Assembly (NCBI RefSeq): GCF_025985425.1
Contig: NZ_CP094972.1
Location: 1,488,001 to 1,552,000 of the forward strand
Direction of reading: 5' to 3'
Source: Entomomonas sp. E2T0
GTDB taxonomy: Bacteria > Pseudomonadota > Gammaproteobacteria > Pseudomonadales > Pseudomonadaceae
DNA: 64,000 bases
Shown here: positions 43,641 to 52,360 of the stretch, one piece after another
Numbering within the stretch: the stretch's first letter is position 1
How the letters are laid out: each line of letters starts with the position of its first letter
The notes under the pieces: model-generated
Databases searched by the model: none
Told to the model about the DNA's origin: nothing
Seen by the model: the letters and a program-made list of their open reading frames with translations, nothing else
Translations under genes and position numbers: made by a program

Positions 43641-44471
43641 CTATAAAATCTTTATTTTAATCACCTGCCAAGCTCCATCATCAATCAGCTCAGCCAACCT
43701 TATTGCTAAATCATCAAAATACACATTAGTGACTTCCATGAGTCCAGCTGTAGTTGAGGTTGCCTGAATAACATAGGTATCAGCCCCACGATCATAAGCA
43801 ACCGTGATTTGTCCTGTAAATTTAGCATTTGCTACTGTAAAGCTAATACTAGGTGGTTGGTCTATTATATCGCTTGCTTTAGGAACATTCAGGGTAAACT
43901 CCTTAGCTCCTGCATCTACCAATAAATGACTAATTTGCCTAAACCCATCAGGGGCAGGCAGTTGTTCCAGTTGTTCAATCAGTTCTAATAGTTCTGGGCA
44001 TTGGATTTGTCCTTTGGGGATTGGTAATGGTAGCTCAGTGGTTTCGCCGCCTAATATCATTTTGGTAGTTACATAACGTGTACCATCATCAAGGATTTGT
44101 TCTTGTTGGCTTATTTCATCAATCCGTTTGCCATTAAAATGTCTTCTGGCATAGGGAATAACTTCTATTTGATTACCTACTGCTGGTAGATTATCTATAT
44201 AAGCGCTGTTTACAATAATAAAATGATTCTTAGTGCCTTTTTCTTGTACTAGCATAAACGTATCAGTAATTAATGCTACTTTACCTTGGAAGGGCTGTGG
44301 ATCGCATCTAAAACCAAATAAATTAGGCTCTGGTATTAAATCACAAAAACGATAATGATACTGACGACAATTTTTAGGTACCAACGGTCTGATAAGTTCA
44401 GAAAGGCTTTGTTTGATGGTGGTTTTATCTAAGGGTACAGGATATACATTATTGTTGGGTTGTAGTTGCAT
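43641..44471 (-). CDS. Mobile-element protein with KfrB-like domain
   Basis: 276 residues from the ATG at 44471, which has GGAG ten bases upstream; 19 further codons upstream are in frame but precede that site. The middle has FQGKVALITDTFMLVQEK and LPAVGNQIEVIPYARRHFNG followed by KRID, a KfrB-like unit. The C-terminus (SLELIEQLEQLPAPDGFRQI-like text, then LLVDAGAKEF and VYFDDLAIRLAELIDDGAWQ) is conserved in many integrative and conjugative elements. Its role is unknown. It lies downstream of DUF932 and the 118-residue protein, on the same strand, as in other elements. Confidence 0.65.
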   Translation of the reverse strand: MQLQPNNNVYPVPLDKTTIKQSLSELIRPLVPKNCRQYHYRFCDLIPEPNLFGFRCDPQPFQGKVALITDTFMLVQEKGTKNHFIIVNSAYIDNLPAVGNQIEVIPYARRHFNGKRIDEISQQEQILDDGTRYVTTKMILGGETTELPLPIPKGQIQCPELLELIEQLEQLPAPDGFRQISHLLVDAGAKEFTLNVPKASDIIDQPPSISFTVANAKFTGQITVAYDRGADTYVIQATSTTAGLMEVTNVYFDDLAIRLAELIDDGAWQVIKIKIL

Positions 44472-44759
44472 AATAGGATTCTCCAAAAAAGAATCCCCCG
44501 TACCTAAAGTAAAATAGAACACTACCAACCCTATTGCTATTTATAAACTACCTTTTATTATTTAATATGATTAGTATATTAACGTATTAACACTAACGTA
44601 AAAATAAATAAAGTAATCGCAATGGTAATAGATAGGTGAGTAATGGCTATATTAGGACAGGGGAAAAATTGATAATAAATTTAGAATAAGAGTTATAGTT
44701 AAGGTAGGATAAGCAAGGTTCAGTCAGTAGCATAAGCTAAAAAATAAGATTACCTACTA

Positions 44760-45116
44760 CTACCAACTACCTTGTAAAAAAAGTTGATGCTGATTGAAAT
44801 CAAAGCTATCTAGCAGTTGCTTTAACTTAACACGCAGTTGGGCTACTTTTTGCCAATAGGCCTCATCATACTCACTAGCACCATGGACAAAGTTAGGAAT
44901 AGTAGGAAATACTTGTTCGCAGTTATTGGCACTAAGACGATACAGATCACTTAATAGTTTTAGCAGTGTTTGTTCTGTTAACTCAACAATAGCCTCACTG
45001 TGTAACTCCAGCAGATGATTATCAAACCAATTTAATAACGCATTACATTGTTCAATACTGGCAACAGGTTTAATACTGGATCGAGGGCATTCATACAGCT
45101 TGATTAATAAAGACAT
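44760..45116 (-). CDS. Small conserved mobile-element protein (118 aa)
   Basis: From the ATG at 45116 (GGAG nine bases upstream); a TTG three bases earlier is possible. The protein is helical and acidic, with SLLIKLYECPRSSIKPVASI at the start and LWNWFDNHLLELHSEAIVEL-type text (LLNWFDNHLLELHSEAIVEL) in the middle. It is often seen near DUF932 genes of integrative elements. No function is known. It is one of a set of three minus-strand genes with DUF932 and the KfrB-like gene. Confidence 0.55.
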   Translation of the reverse strand: MSLLIKLYECPRSSIKPVASIEQCNALLNWFDNHLLELHSEAIVELTEQTLLKLLSDLYRLSANNCEQVFPTIPNFVHGASEYDEAYWQKVAQLRVKLKQLLDSFDFNQHQLFLQGSW

Positions 45117-45180
45117 CAATGGTTACTCCTTTTAAATTAATAGCAAATAATAGTTTTTATTTATTATTGGATAGTCGCTA

Positions 45181-46401
45181 TCAAGCAATTAGCTTTACTG
45201 CCCGTGATAAGGCTTGCTGTTTAAGTTGGGCACCTTGACCAAACCAAGCACTATCTAAACGATTCTCTTGATTACGCGCTTGTCGTTCATGATCCACAAA
45301 CTCCGTCATCGCACACAGCAAGCCCCAAGCAGTACCTTTAGCTGCTTGTAGTTCAGCACCACGTCCATGGCTTTCATATAAGGTTTGTACTTTCTTCATT
45401 GCACGACCATTAGGGAGCTTATTCCAATCAACCTCCTTAGTGGTTATAGAATTAATATTACCTACTTCTGCTTGAATTACTTTACCTGTATTACTAACAA
45501 TACGATCCAGTAAGGAAGCACCTTCAAAATTATTATTACCTGTCAATGGCACAATATTAGAAACACGATTAACTGTATCTACACCATCAATAACAATTTC
45601 GTTATGACCATGATTGCTATTACTACCATAACGATCAAAAGCAGTGGCAGGATTTAATACATTCATAAAGAATTGCTCACTCTCTTTAGCAGACACTTTA
45701 CGCTTTACTAACTCCTGCATCATTAACATAAAGTCATCCCATTGACCGATACTAAGATTTAAACGACGTTTAATCGCAGCGGCATCAAATATAGTATTAT
45801 GAGGTACCTTAATAGACTCAGCTGCGAGCGATTTATTTATTGCTACCGATAAAGTATTATTACACACCACGCGAACGGTAGTAGGAATTACTACCGTAGC
45901 TAACGAACCATCACAAGAAGTAGCTAATAATACATAACCATTCACCACATCATTACCAGCTAATACACTGGACTGACCTGTACGTGCTAATGCCCAAAAT
46001 TTACGGCCTTGCTTTAATACCCCTGCTGTTTCCAACTCAAAACCAAACTGTTCAGTAAGATCACGATAAAATTCCAACACCTCCATTGGCTGAACTACCT
46101 TATAACGACCACTCACTACCGACAAAGGTAGATTAGAATCACTACGATACAACACCTTCTGGTCTTCAAAGCTCACTAAAGATTGTGGATTAACAGCAGA
46201 TACTCCATCCAACTCAATAAGCTCACCGCGTTCGTTATCTAAATGAGGAGCAATAAAACGCACAGGGGCTTCATTAATCTGCCAATTCATGCCTGCTTTA
46301 TCGGCCCAGACCTCTATAGGCTGTCCAGAAGGTAACGCACTGCCTAACCCATGCCAAGGGGTTTTACCTACATAAGCCATTGTTTCAACTAAATGTGCCA
46401 T
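45181..46401 (-). CDS. DUF932 (phage/plasmid-like) protein
   Basis: 406 residues, the usual length of the TIGR03299-type DUF932 family. Marks include KTPWHGLGSALPSGQPIEVW near the N-terminus, LYRSDSNLPLSVVSGRYKVV, FWALARTGQSSVLAGNDVVN, then TVRVVCNNTLSVAI and the C-terminal TAWGLLCAMTEFVDHERQAR. The family is carried by plasmids, prophages and integrative elements; its biochemical role is unproven. It has GAGG upstream of the start, and the small peptide gene before it ends in its own terminator. Confidence 0.92.
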   Translation of the reverse strand: MAHLVETMAYVGKTPWHGLGSALPSGQPIEVWADKAGMNWQINEAPVRFIAPHLDNERGELIELDGVSAVNPQSLVSFEDQKVLYRSDSNLPLSVVSGRYKVVQPMEVLEFYRDLTEQFGFELETAGVLKQGRKFWALARTGQSSVLAGNDVVNGYVLLATSCDGSLATVVIPTTVRVVCNNTLSVAINKSLAAESIKVPHNTIFDAAAIKRRLNLSIGQWDDFMLMMQELVKRKVSAKESEQFFMNVLNPATAFDRYGSNSNHGHNEIVIDGVDTVNRVSNIVPLTGNNNFEGASLLDRIVSNTGKVIQAEVGNINSITTKEVDWNKLPNGRAMKKVQTLYESHGRGAELQAAKGTAWGLLCAMTEFVDHERQARNQENRLDSAWFGQGAQLKQQALSRAVKLIA

Positions 46402-46480
46402 TATAAAAATCCTCTTAAACTAAATAAAAATAGATAACCAATAAATATGTGAATAGATCAATCAAACAGACATAAAAAAA

Positions 46481-46505
46481 GCATCTTGGACAAACGCCAA
46501 GATGC
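46481..46505 (-). terminator. Terminator after the 37-residue peptide gene
   Basis: GCATCTTGG, loop of seven, CCAAGATGC. On the minus strand the stem is followed by a run of seven T, so it terminates the peptide transcript before DUF932, possibly with readthrough. Confidence 0.85.
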
Positions 46506-46526
46506 TTCTTCAATAAAACAGTGACT

Positions 46527-46640
46527 TTACACCTCAAAATAATCACGAATCCAGTTGGTTAATTGTTCTGCTTCTTCCACAGCTAATTCAGCTACTTTAA
46601 TAGCTAATACCTTTAACATGATATTTAATAACTCAGACAT
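46527..46640 (-). CDS. Short acidic helical peptide (37 aa)
   Basis: ATGTCTGAGTTATT... reads SELLNIMLKVLAIKVAELAV followed by EEAEQLTNWIRDYFEV. AAGGAG lies eight bases before the start, and a strong terminator follows the stop by 22 bases, so this looks like a real single-gene transcript. The peptide is one amphipathic helix with Leu/Ile/Val on one face. It lies upstream of DUF932. It could be a small regulator or a membrane-surface peptide. Confidence 0.65.
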   Translation of the reverse strand: MSELLNIMLKVLAIKVAELAVEEAEQLTNWIRDYFEV

Positions 46641-46855
46641 ATCTACTCCTTAAGAAATAAAAAAATACCTCAAACTAAACAGACCTTTTGTCTATTCATG
46701 GGAGTAATATATAACTGAAATTATTTTGGATATTATTACTTAGCTTTTATTAGCTATAATAATTGGTATTTTTCTCTTAATTTAAAATAAATTTTAAAGT
46801 TTGGATTTTGGAGTTGTATTACTTTCTTTTAGGTAAACTTAAGGACTAATTTTTT

Positions 46856-49339
46856 ATGGCTAAATTAATTCCGCTTTTTGGGCCTAGGGAAACGGAAAGT
46901 TTTGGTGAAAAACTATTATATTATCGCCTAGAGAAAGAGCTTCCAAATGACTATATTGTCATTCAAAGTTTACCATTACTAGCATCAGCAGTAAAAGAAG
47001 ACAATCCAAGTTATGCACCCACAGGCGAAATAGATTTTATAGTGATTGGTCCTTTAGGTATATTAACTCTTGAAATAAAAAGTGGTGTATATGAGGTTAG
47101 GGATACTACATTTATACATAAAAAAGATAAATATACTATTGATCCACTTAACCAAATAAAAAAGAATTCATTTGGTTTAAATAAATGGCTAAAAAATTTT
47201 GCAAAGGATCTAAATATTCCTATTGGCTATGCGGTTATATTTCCAGATAGTAGTTTCGATGAGGATATTATTAGTACTGGTCTTATAGATAAGACCATTG
47301 ATCCACCAGAAAATATTTTTATTGATAAGCCCAAATTTCCTTTTGTAGCTGATCGAATTATAGAAATAATGAAATACTGGAAAAAGGCTCTTAAAACCCC
47401 CTATCTTAATAATAAAAAAATTCAAGAATTAATAACAACTCTTTGCCCTCAATCTAGTGGAGTACCTAGTTGGGCTGTGAAGATAACTTATGATAATCAA
47501 ATGTGGTTACCCTTAACAGAAGATCAAGATAGCGTTATAAAGCGTGCTATAGAAAATGACCGTATTATAGTAACAGGTTGGCCAGGTACAGGAAAAACGC
47601 TTATAGCCACAGAATGTGCAAAAAAAATATCATTACAAGACAGGAAAATCCTTATTTTGACTTTCAATGTTAGATTAGTTACTTACTTACGAGAACAGTT
47701 GGAAGATATAGAAAAAATAACTATTACCCATTGGCATGATTTATGTCGTACATATAAAAAAGAGGATTCTAATGAAAATAATGAATGGTTTGAAACTACA
47801 TGTGTACAAGAAATTAAAGAAGCTCTTAGTGATAATAGGTTAGAAGATTATGATGTACTCATATTAGATGAGGCTCAAGCTTTTAAACCAGAATGGTGTG
47901 ATATATTATTTGAGTGGTTTAAAAATAAACAAATTATAACCTTTTGTGATGAAACACAATTATTCGAGTTTGAAAAAGATAGAGTAACGCTTTCAGAACT
48001 TGCACAGAAGCTAGGTAATATAATACCATTTTATTTAACAATAGCATTACGTACCCCTCAGATAATAACAAACCATTTACAAAAAATTAACCCTCCAACA
48101 TATCAACTTTCAGTAAGACCAACAACTGAACAAGATAGTTTTCAAGAGATACTAACAAACAATATGATGGAGGAAACTAATAAAATTATAGATCTTGTAT
48201 TAAAACAAGGAGTTGAACAACAAAATATAGTTATTTTATGTCGAATTAAGAGTGATATATCATTTGCTAAACGTCATCTTAACTTTGCATATATTAACTA
48301 TGAAACAGTATCTCGCTACCGTGGATTAGAATCACCTGTTGTAATCATTCTAAATGCAGAACATATGGATGATAAACAACTTTTTAGCGCTTGTTCTAGG
48401 GCTACAACGGTTTGTATTGCACTATATGACTCAGAGTATCTAGTACAAAATGTAGTTATGAAAATTAATGATACAGTAACTTTTCATGGCAATATTGAGG
48501 CGTTTCATAGGTTAGTAGTGGAAAATCAAAAAAATATCCCTATATTAGAACAGGCAAAGAAAAATTTATTAACTACAACTTTGATTAGTAAATACTTAAA
48601 ATGCCAATTTCTTCCTCTCAAAACCTTATTATTAGCCTGGAGCGAACAATGGCAAGGTTGGCTATTACAATTAAAAGACAAAAATGATCATAATTATCAT
48701 TGGATTAGCTACTTACAAGAAAATGATGATAATAATATTTACTATTGGTATAACGACTCTTCTTTACGCACAATTAATTGTTATTTTGAAAGCCGATCAA
48801 ATAATGAGGTAATGTTAACGGAAAACTATGCTAAAATATTATTGTGTAATATATGTAATAACTATACTCCACATATTTATAGACAAAGTAAAGATCAGTG
48901 TCTGTTCTGTTATAACGATAAAAAAACTAACGTTTTTCCTAAAAAAAAGATCCTTCATGCAATCAAATTATATGATGAAAATTTAAATAATAAAAAAGTT
49001 AAAGATCTTCCTCTAGAGCTTATTCCAGTCTATGCACAAAAAATGGTTATTAAGAGTAATCCTAGCTACACAGATTATTTTAATTTCTGTGATGGAGAAA
49101 AGTATTATAAAGTAGCCTTAATACTAGTTATATCTTGGATATTGTGGTCACCAACCAAAAGATTTACTAGAGAAGAATTATCCAAACGTTTTTATAAAAG
49201 ATATTCTGCTCTAAATACTACTATTTCTTTTCAAGACTGGGATAGTAAAGTAGCATCAGCTATTAATGTTTGTTGTAAATTTAGAAAAGTATTAGAAAAA
49301 ACAGAGGAAGGGGATTACATCCCTCAAATTTCTATATAA
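46856..49339 (+). CDS. NERD nuclease / SF1 helicase fusion with zinc ribbon
   Basis: 827 residues. The N-terminal NERD domain has GEIDFIVIGPLGILTLEIKS (Asp60, Glu73 and Lys75 as the PD-(D/E)XK-type site). The helicase has Walker A GWPGTGKT near residue 242, a DEAQ box in YDVLILDEAQAFKPEW near 338, and motif V/VI region YRGLESPVVIILNAEHMDDK then FSACSRATTVCIAL. About residue 660 a C-x2-C...C-x2-C zinc ribbon (CNICNNY and CLFC) starts an unrecognised C-terminal domain of about 165 residues. Single NERD-helicases are found in many defence islands. It is transcribed alone and faces the HEPN-nuclease gene. Confidence 0.75.
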   Translation: MAKLIPLFGPRETESFGEKLLYYRLEKELPNDYIVIQSLPLLASAVKEDNPSYAPTGEIDFIVIGPLGILTLEIKSGVYEVRDTTFIHKKDKYTIDPLNQIKKNSFGLNKWLKNFAKDLNIPIGYAVIFPDSSFDEDIISTGLIDKTIDPPENIFIDKPKFPFVADRIIEIMKYWKKALKTPYLNNKKIQELITTLCPQSSGVPSWAVKITYDNQMWLPLTEDQDSVIKRAIENDRIIVTGWPGTGKTLIATECAKKISLQDRKILILTFNVRLVTYLREQLEDIEKITITHWHDLCRTYKKEDSNENNEWFETTCVQEIKEALSDNRLEDYDVLILDEAQAFKPEWCDILFEWFKNKQIITFCDETQLFEFEKDRVTLSELAQKLGNIIPFYLTIALRTPQIITNHLQKINPPTYQLSVRPTTEQDSFQEILTNNMMEETNKIIDLVLKQGVEQQNIVILCRIKSDISFAKRHLNFAYINYETVSRYRGLESPVVIILNAEHMDDKQLFSACSRATTVCIALYDSEYLVQNVVMKINDTVTFHGNIEAFHRLVVENQKNIPILEQAKKNLLTTTLISKYLKCQFLPLKTLLLAWSEQWQGWLLQLKDKNDHNYHWISYLQENDDNNIYYWYNDSSLRTINCYFESRSNNEVMLTENYAKILLCNICNNYTPHIYRQSKDQCLFCYNDKKTNVFPKKKILHAIKLYDENLNNKKVKDLPLELIPVYAQKMVIKSNPSYTDYFNFCDGEKYYKVALILVISWILWSPTKRFTREELSKRFYKRYSALNTTISFQDWDSKVASAINVCCKFRKVLEKTEEGDYIPQISI

Positions 49340-49399
49340 AGCAATTTATTATTTAAAAGAATTTTTGTTACCTGATTATTTATAATCTTAAGAAAATGA

Positions 49400-50350
49400 C
49401 TAAATTTTTATTTCAGGAGTAAGAATAATAATCTTATTATCTATATTTGTAATTTCTTGAATATTAAATTTACTAGGCTGGCTTGCATAATAAAAAATAA
49501 TACTTGTATTAATTTTTGTTAAATTCATATAGCTATTAACTTGTACAATAGCTCTTTCCAATTCACTTTTGGTAGATTTTCTACGATATGCTTTTAATTC
49601 AAGAATAATTTTTTCATCATTTTTAGCAAAAATAGCATCTGGGCATACATCATTATTTAATGAAGGTTCAACAGTTAAAGATATATCAGATGTGACAGAC
49701 TTAAAATAACCTTCTAAGGCACTTATTACATGATGCTCTCTAATCATTGGATGTACTGTACCCACTAAGAACATATTCCATAAACTCTTATTTGAGCAGA
49801 AATCCTCAAGTAGTTTAAGGGTATCAGCTATAAAATCATTGTTTTTGATTGGAGAAATATATTTTGTTGGGCTTTGCGATTTTATTTCTTTCTCAACTTT
49901 TTGGCTAATAAGCGTATCTTCTATTTGACTAATTAGTAAATAACTAAAAGCTGATACAGTAATAATAGCTAAATATGCCTCTCTATCATCGAAATCTAAA
50001 TGATAATCATGGGTTGAAGGATTTCGCCAATTTTTACGGTAACTAGTAAATTGTTCTAATACACGTGGTCTAAAAATATTACTGTCTGTAAAGTAGCTTT
50101 CAATATCGTTAAGTGTCTTTTTAGAAGGATCTTTATGAGTTAAAACTCTATATAGCTCCTTAATGCTACCTTCAAAGGCTTGATTTGTTCTATATATAAC
50201 ATCTGTAAAGCATTGAAAATCACCTTTTTGACCTCTTTCAAGATGACGGAAGGCAACCTCAATATGAGTTAATATCGCATTTAAACCCTTAGAATAGTCA
50301 CCATTCTCTAGAGTATTGATTTTATCCTTGATTACTTGTATTAAGTCCAT
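49400..50350 (-). CDS. HEPN plus PD-(D/E)XK nuclease fusion
   Basis: 316 residues. N-terminal helices contain YRKNWRNPSTHDYHLDFDDR, where Arg109-x4-His114 matches the HEPN RNase signature and its usual WRNPSTHDY context. The C-terminal half has CPDAIFAKNDEKIILELKAY, giving Asp238 and Glu251-x-Lys253 of a PD-(D/E)XK fold. A predicted RNase is thus joined to a DNA-type nuclease fold in one chain. It is monocistronic, convergent with the NERD-helicase and downstream of the four-gene operon, separated from it by 160 bases. An antiphage role is inferred from domain content and neighbourhood. Confidence 0.65.
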   Translation of the reverse strand: MDLIQVIKDKINTLENGDYSKGLNAILTHIEVAFRHLERGQKGDFQCFTDVIYRTNQAFEGSIKELYRVLTHKDPSKKTLNDIESYFTDSNIFRPRVLEQFTSYRKNWRNPSTHDYHLDFDDREAYLAIITVSAFSYLLISQIEDTLISQKVEKEIKSQSPTKYISPIKNNDFIADTLKLLEDFCSNKSLWNMFLVGTVHPMIREHHVISALEGYFKSVTSDISLTVEPSLNNDVCPDAIFAKNDEKIILELKAYRRKSTKSELERAIVQVNSYMNLTKINTSIIFYYASQPSKFNIQEITNIDNKIIILTPEIKI

Positions 50351-50509
50351 AAGCCATTTTTAATTTACTATCTTGTTATAGATTATATTAGTTATTCTCT
50401 ATATATTACCATATATTCTATTTAGTTTATTCTGTACAAATTTGATGAAAAAAATAGCATAAACTATCTAGGAATCAGTGGAAATTATGTTCATCATATT
50501 TAAAGACTA

Positions 50510-52360
50510 TTAAATACAGTTATCCGTGAGGTCATCTATTTTCCAGCCTTTTTGAATAGCTATTTGTTGTTTGTTTTCTGGAAATCTTGATTTATCTAGA
50601 GCTAAACAAACAAGGTATTTTGGTCTTGTTGTAGCAACAAATAGCTGTTTCATAAATTTTTCTTTTCGTACTCCAGATGGTTTTTTATTAGTATTTTTTA
50701 ATAAGTAATCTATGGTTTGTTGAATATCGAATTCATGGTTTTTAGTTTCAAGAACAAGTGTTGCAGCATGTGTTTCACCTTTTACACCATGTATGGTTGA
50801 AACTTCAACATTAATAGTTTTATCTTCATCAGTATAAGAGTAAACATTACTTGTATTTGTTGAATCAACCATATCCTGCTGGGTATACTTAAGAAATTCT
50901 GTAACTTTAGGAGTAGACTCTATATTAAATAGAGAGAGTAATTCTATTATTTGAGATTGCCAGAAAGGCTCAGTGATTGCGTTAGTTTGCATAACTGATA
51001 AAAACCATCGGTTATAGTCCATTATTTTATTAGTTTGTTTAAACCATGCTTTTAATGAGCTAGTAGAGTTTTGATTAAGTTCTATATTAGCTAACTCACA
51101 AAACTTGACTATGCCTTTCATAATAACTTGATAAGGCTCTTTCATATGAGAGTCTTTTAATTGTTTAGCCACCAAAATATAAAGTATTAATTTATCAAAA
51201 TTAAGGTTGTGATTATTAATTTTTTCCATTGCGAAGGATGGGAAATAATGAACGATAGTTAAGCTATCTTCTTTTTTCTTACCTACAGCTCCTACTGCTT
51301 TAATGGGGAGTGTATTATCATTGGGAATGCATTCACAACAGAGCTTAGCAAAAGTGGGAATAACTTGGTCTCTCGTCGCCTTGTCAACTAAATAAATTGT
51401 ATGTTGTGGGCTATTTTGACTAGAAAGAACAGTATTAAGTGTCAGTTTATTATAGCTAAGACCTGTAACAAGGTTTGCAATATCGTTTGAAAAACGATGG
51501 CTTAATTCTATGGTTAATAAGTTGGGCTGATTATTATAAGACTCATTAGGCTGACTATTATTCATAGAGTCATATATTGCTTGATCTGGATCGCCAAATT
51601 TTTGAAGCTTACAAGCCTGGTTATTAAAGATACTATTAAGTAATTCATCTTGTTGCTTATTGGTATCTTGCATTTCATCTATAATAACTATTGGAAAACG
51701 CTTTCTAAGAAATTTTTTAATTGAATAATTTGAATGTAAATAGGCTTTCCCATACTCAAACATTTCACTATAAAAATGATAACCTAAACTCAATAGTTGT
51801 TGCTTGACACGACATAAATCTAAATAGCTTGGTTTTTCTGATGTATTAGAAAACCCAGGCACGAGTAAAGTTAACTGATTATCCCTATAATAATACTTTA
51901 GATCGCTTAAATTACAGTAATTTTGCTCAATATAATATTTAGTTTTATAACAAATATGGCTTTCAATATAATTATAACAACTATCGTCATCAATTTTAGT
52001 GACAAGAAGGTTATTTGATCGACAGTAAGGTATTCCAAGAAACATATTCACAAAACTATGAATTGTTCCTATAAAATGAGGGTATCTTAAAAGCTTGGCT
52101 CCATGTGGGTGATCTTGTAATCTTTTAGTAATCTCATCTTTAGCCACATTGGTATGACTCAAAACACAGACACCTTGGTAGTTGGCATTCCATTTTTTAG
52201 CTAGCAGTATTAATTTAGCTGCAACTAAAGTGGTTTTCCCACTACCTGGGCATGCTTGAACATCTTGATATGATTTTAAGCATTCCCTTCGGGCATCATC
52301 AAATACTAATCCCATCTCTTGCTGTAATAGATCAATATCTTCATCTGTAATATCAATCAT
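50510..52360 (-). CDS. UvrD/GajB-like SF1 helicase
   Basis: 616 residues from the ATG at 52360, which overlaps the stop of the upstream gene by eight bases; a longer frame to 52423 has no ribosome binding site. Walker A is ACPGSGKTT, motif II is VIIDEMQDTNKQQ, and the late motifs are STIHGVKGETHAATLV and LFVATTRPKYLVCLAL, a complete UvrD-type set. GajB of Gabija is about 500 residues, so this is larger. It follows directly after an OLD-family nuclease, as in Gabija, and may process DNA ends made available during phage replication. It is the last gene of the four-gene operon. Confidence 0.85.
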   Translation of the reverse strand: MIDITDEDIDLLQQEMGLVFDDARRECLKSYQDVQACPGSGKTTLVAAKLILLAKKWNANYQGVCVLSHTNVAKDEITKRLQDHPHGAKLLRYPHFIGTIHSFVNMFLGIPYCRSNNLLVTKIDDDSCYNYIESHICYKTKYYIEQNYCNLSDLKYYYRDNQLTLLVPGFSNTSEKPSYLDLCRVKQQLLSLGYHFYSEMFEYGKAYLHSNYSIKKFLRKRFPIVIIDEMQDTNKQQDELLNSIFNNQACKLQKFGDPDQAIYDSMNNSQPNESYNNQPNLLTIELSHRFSNDIANLVTGLSYNKLTLNTVLSSQNSPQHTIYLVDKATRDQVIPTFAKLCCECIPNDNTLPIKAVGAVGKKKEDSLTIVHYFPSFAMEKINNHNLNFDKLILYILVAKQLKDSHMKEPYQVIMKGIVKFCELANIELNQNSTSSLKAWFKQTNKIMDYNRWFLSVMQTNAITEPFWQSQIIELLSLFNIESTPKVTEFLKYTQQDMVDSTNTSNVYSYTDEDKTINVEVSTIHGVKGETHAATLVLETKNHEFDIQQTIDYLLKNTNKKPSGVRKEKFMKQLFVATTRPKYLVCLALDKSRFPENKQQIAIQKGWKIDDLTDNCI

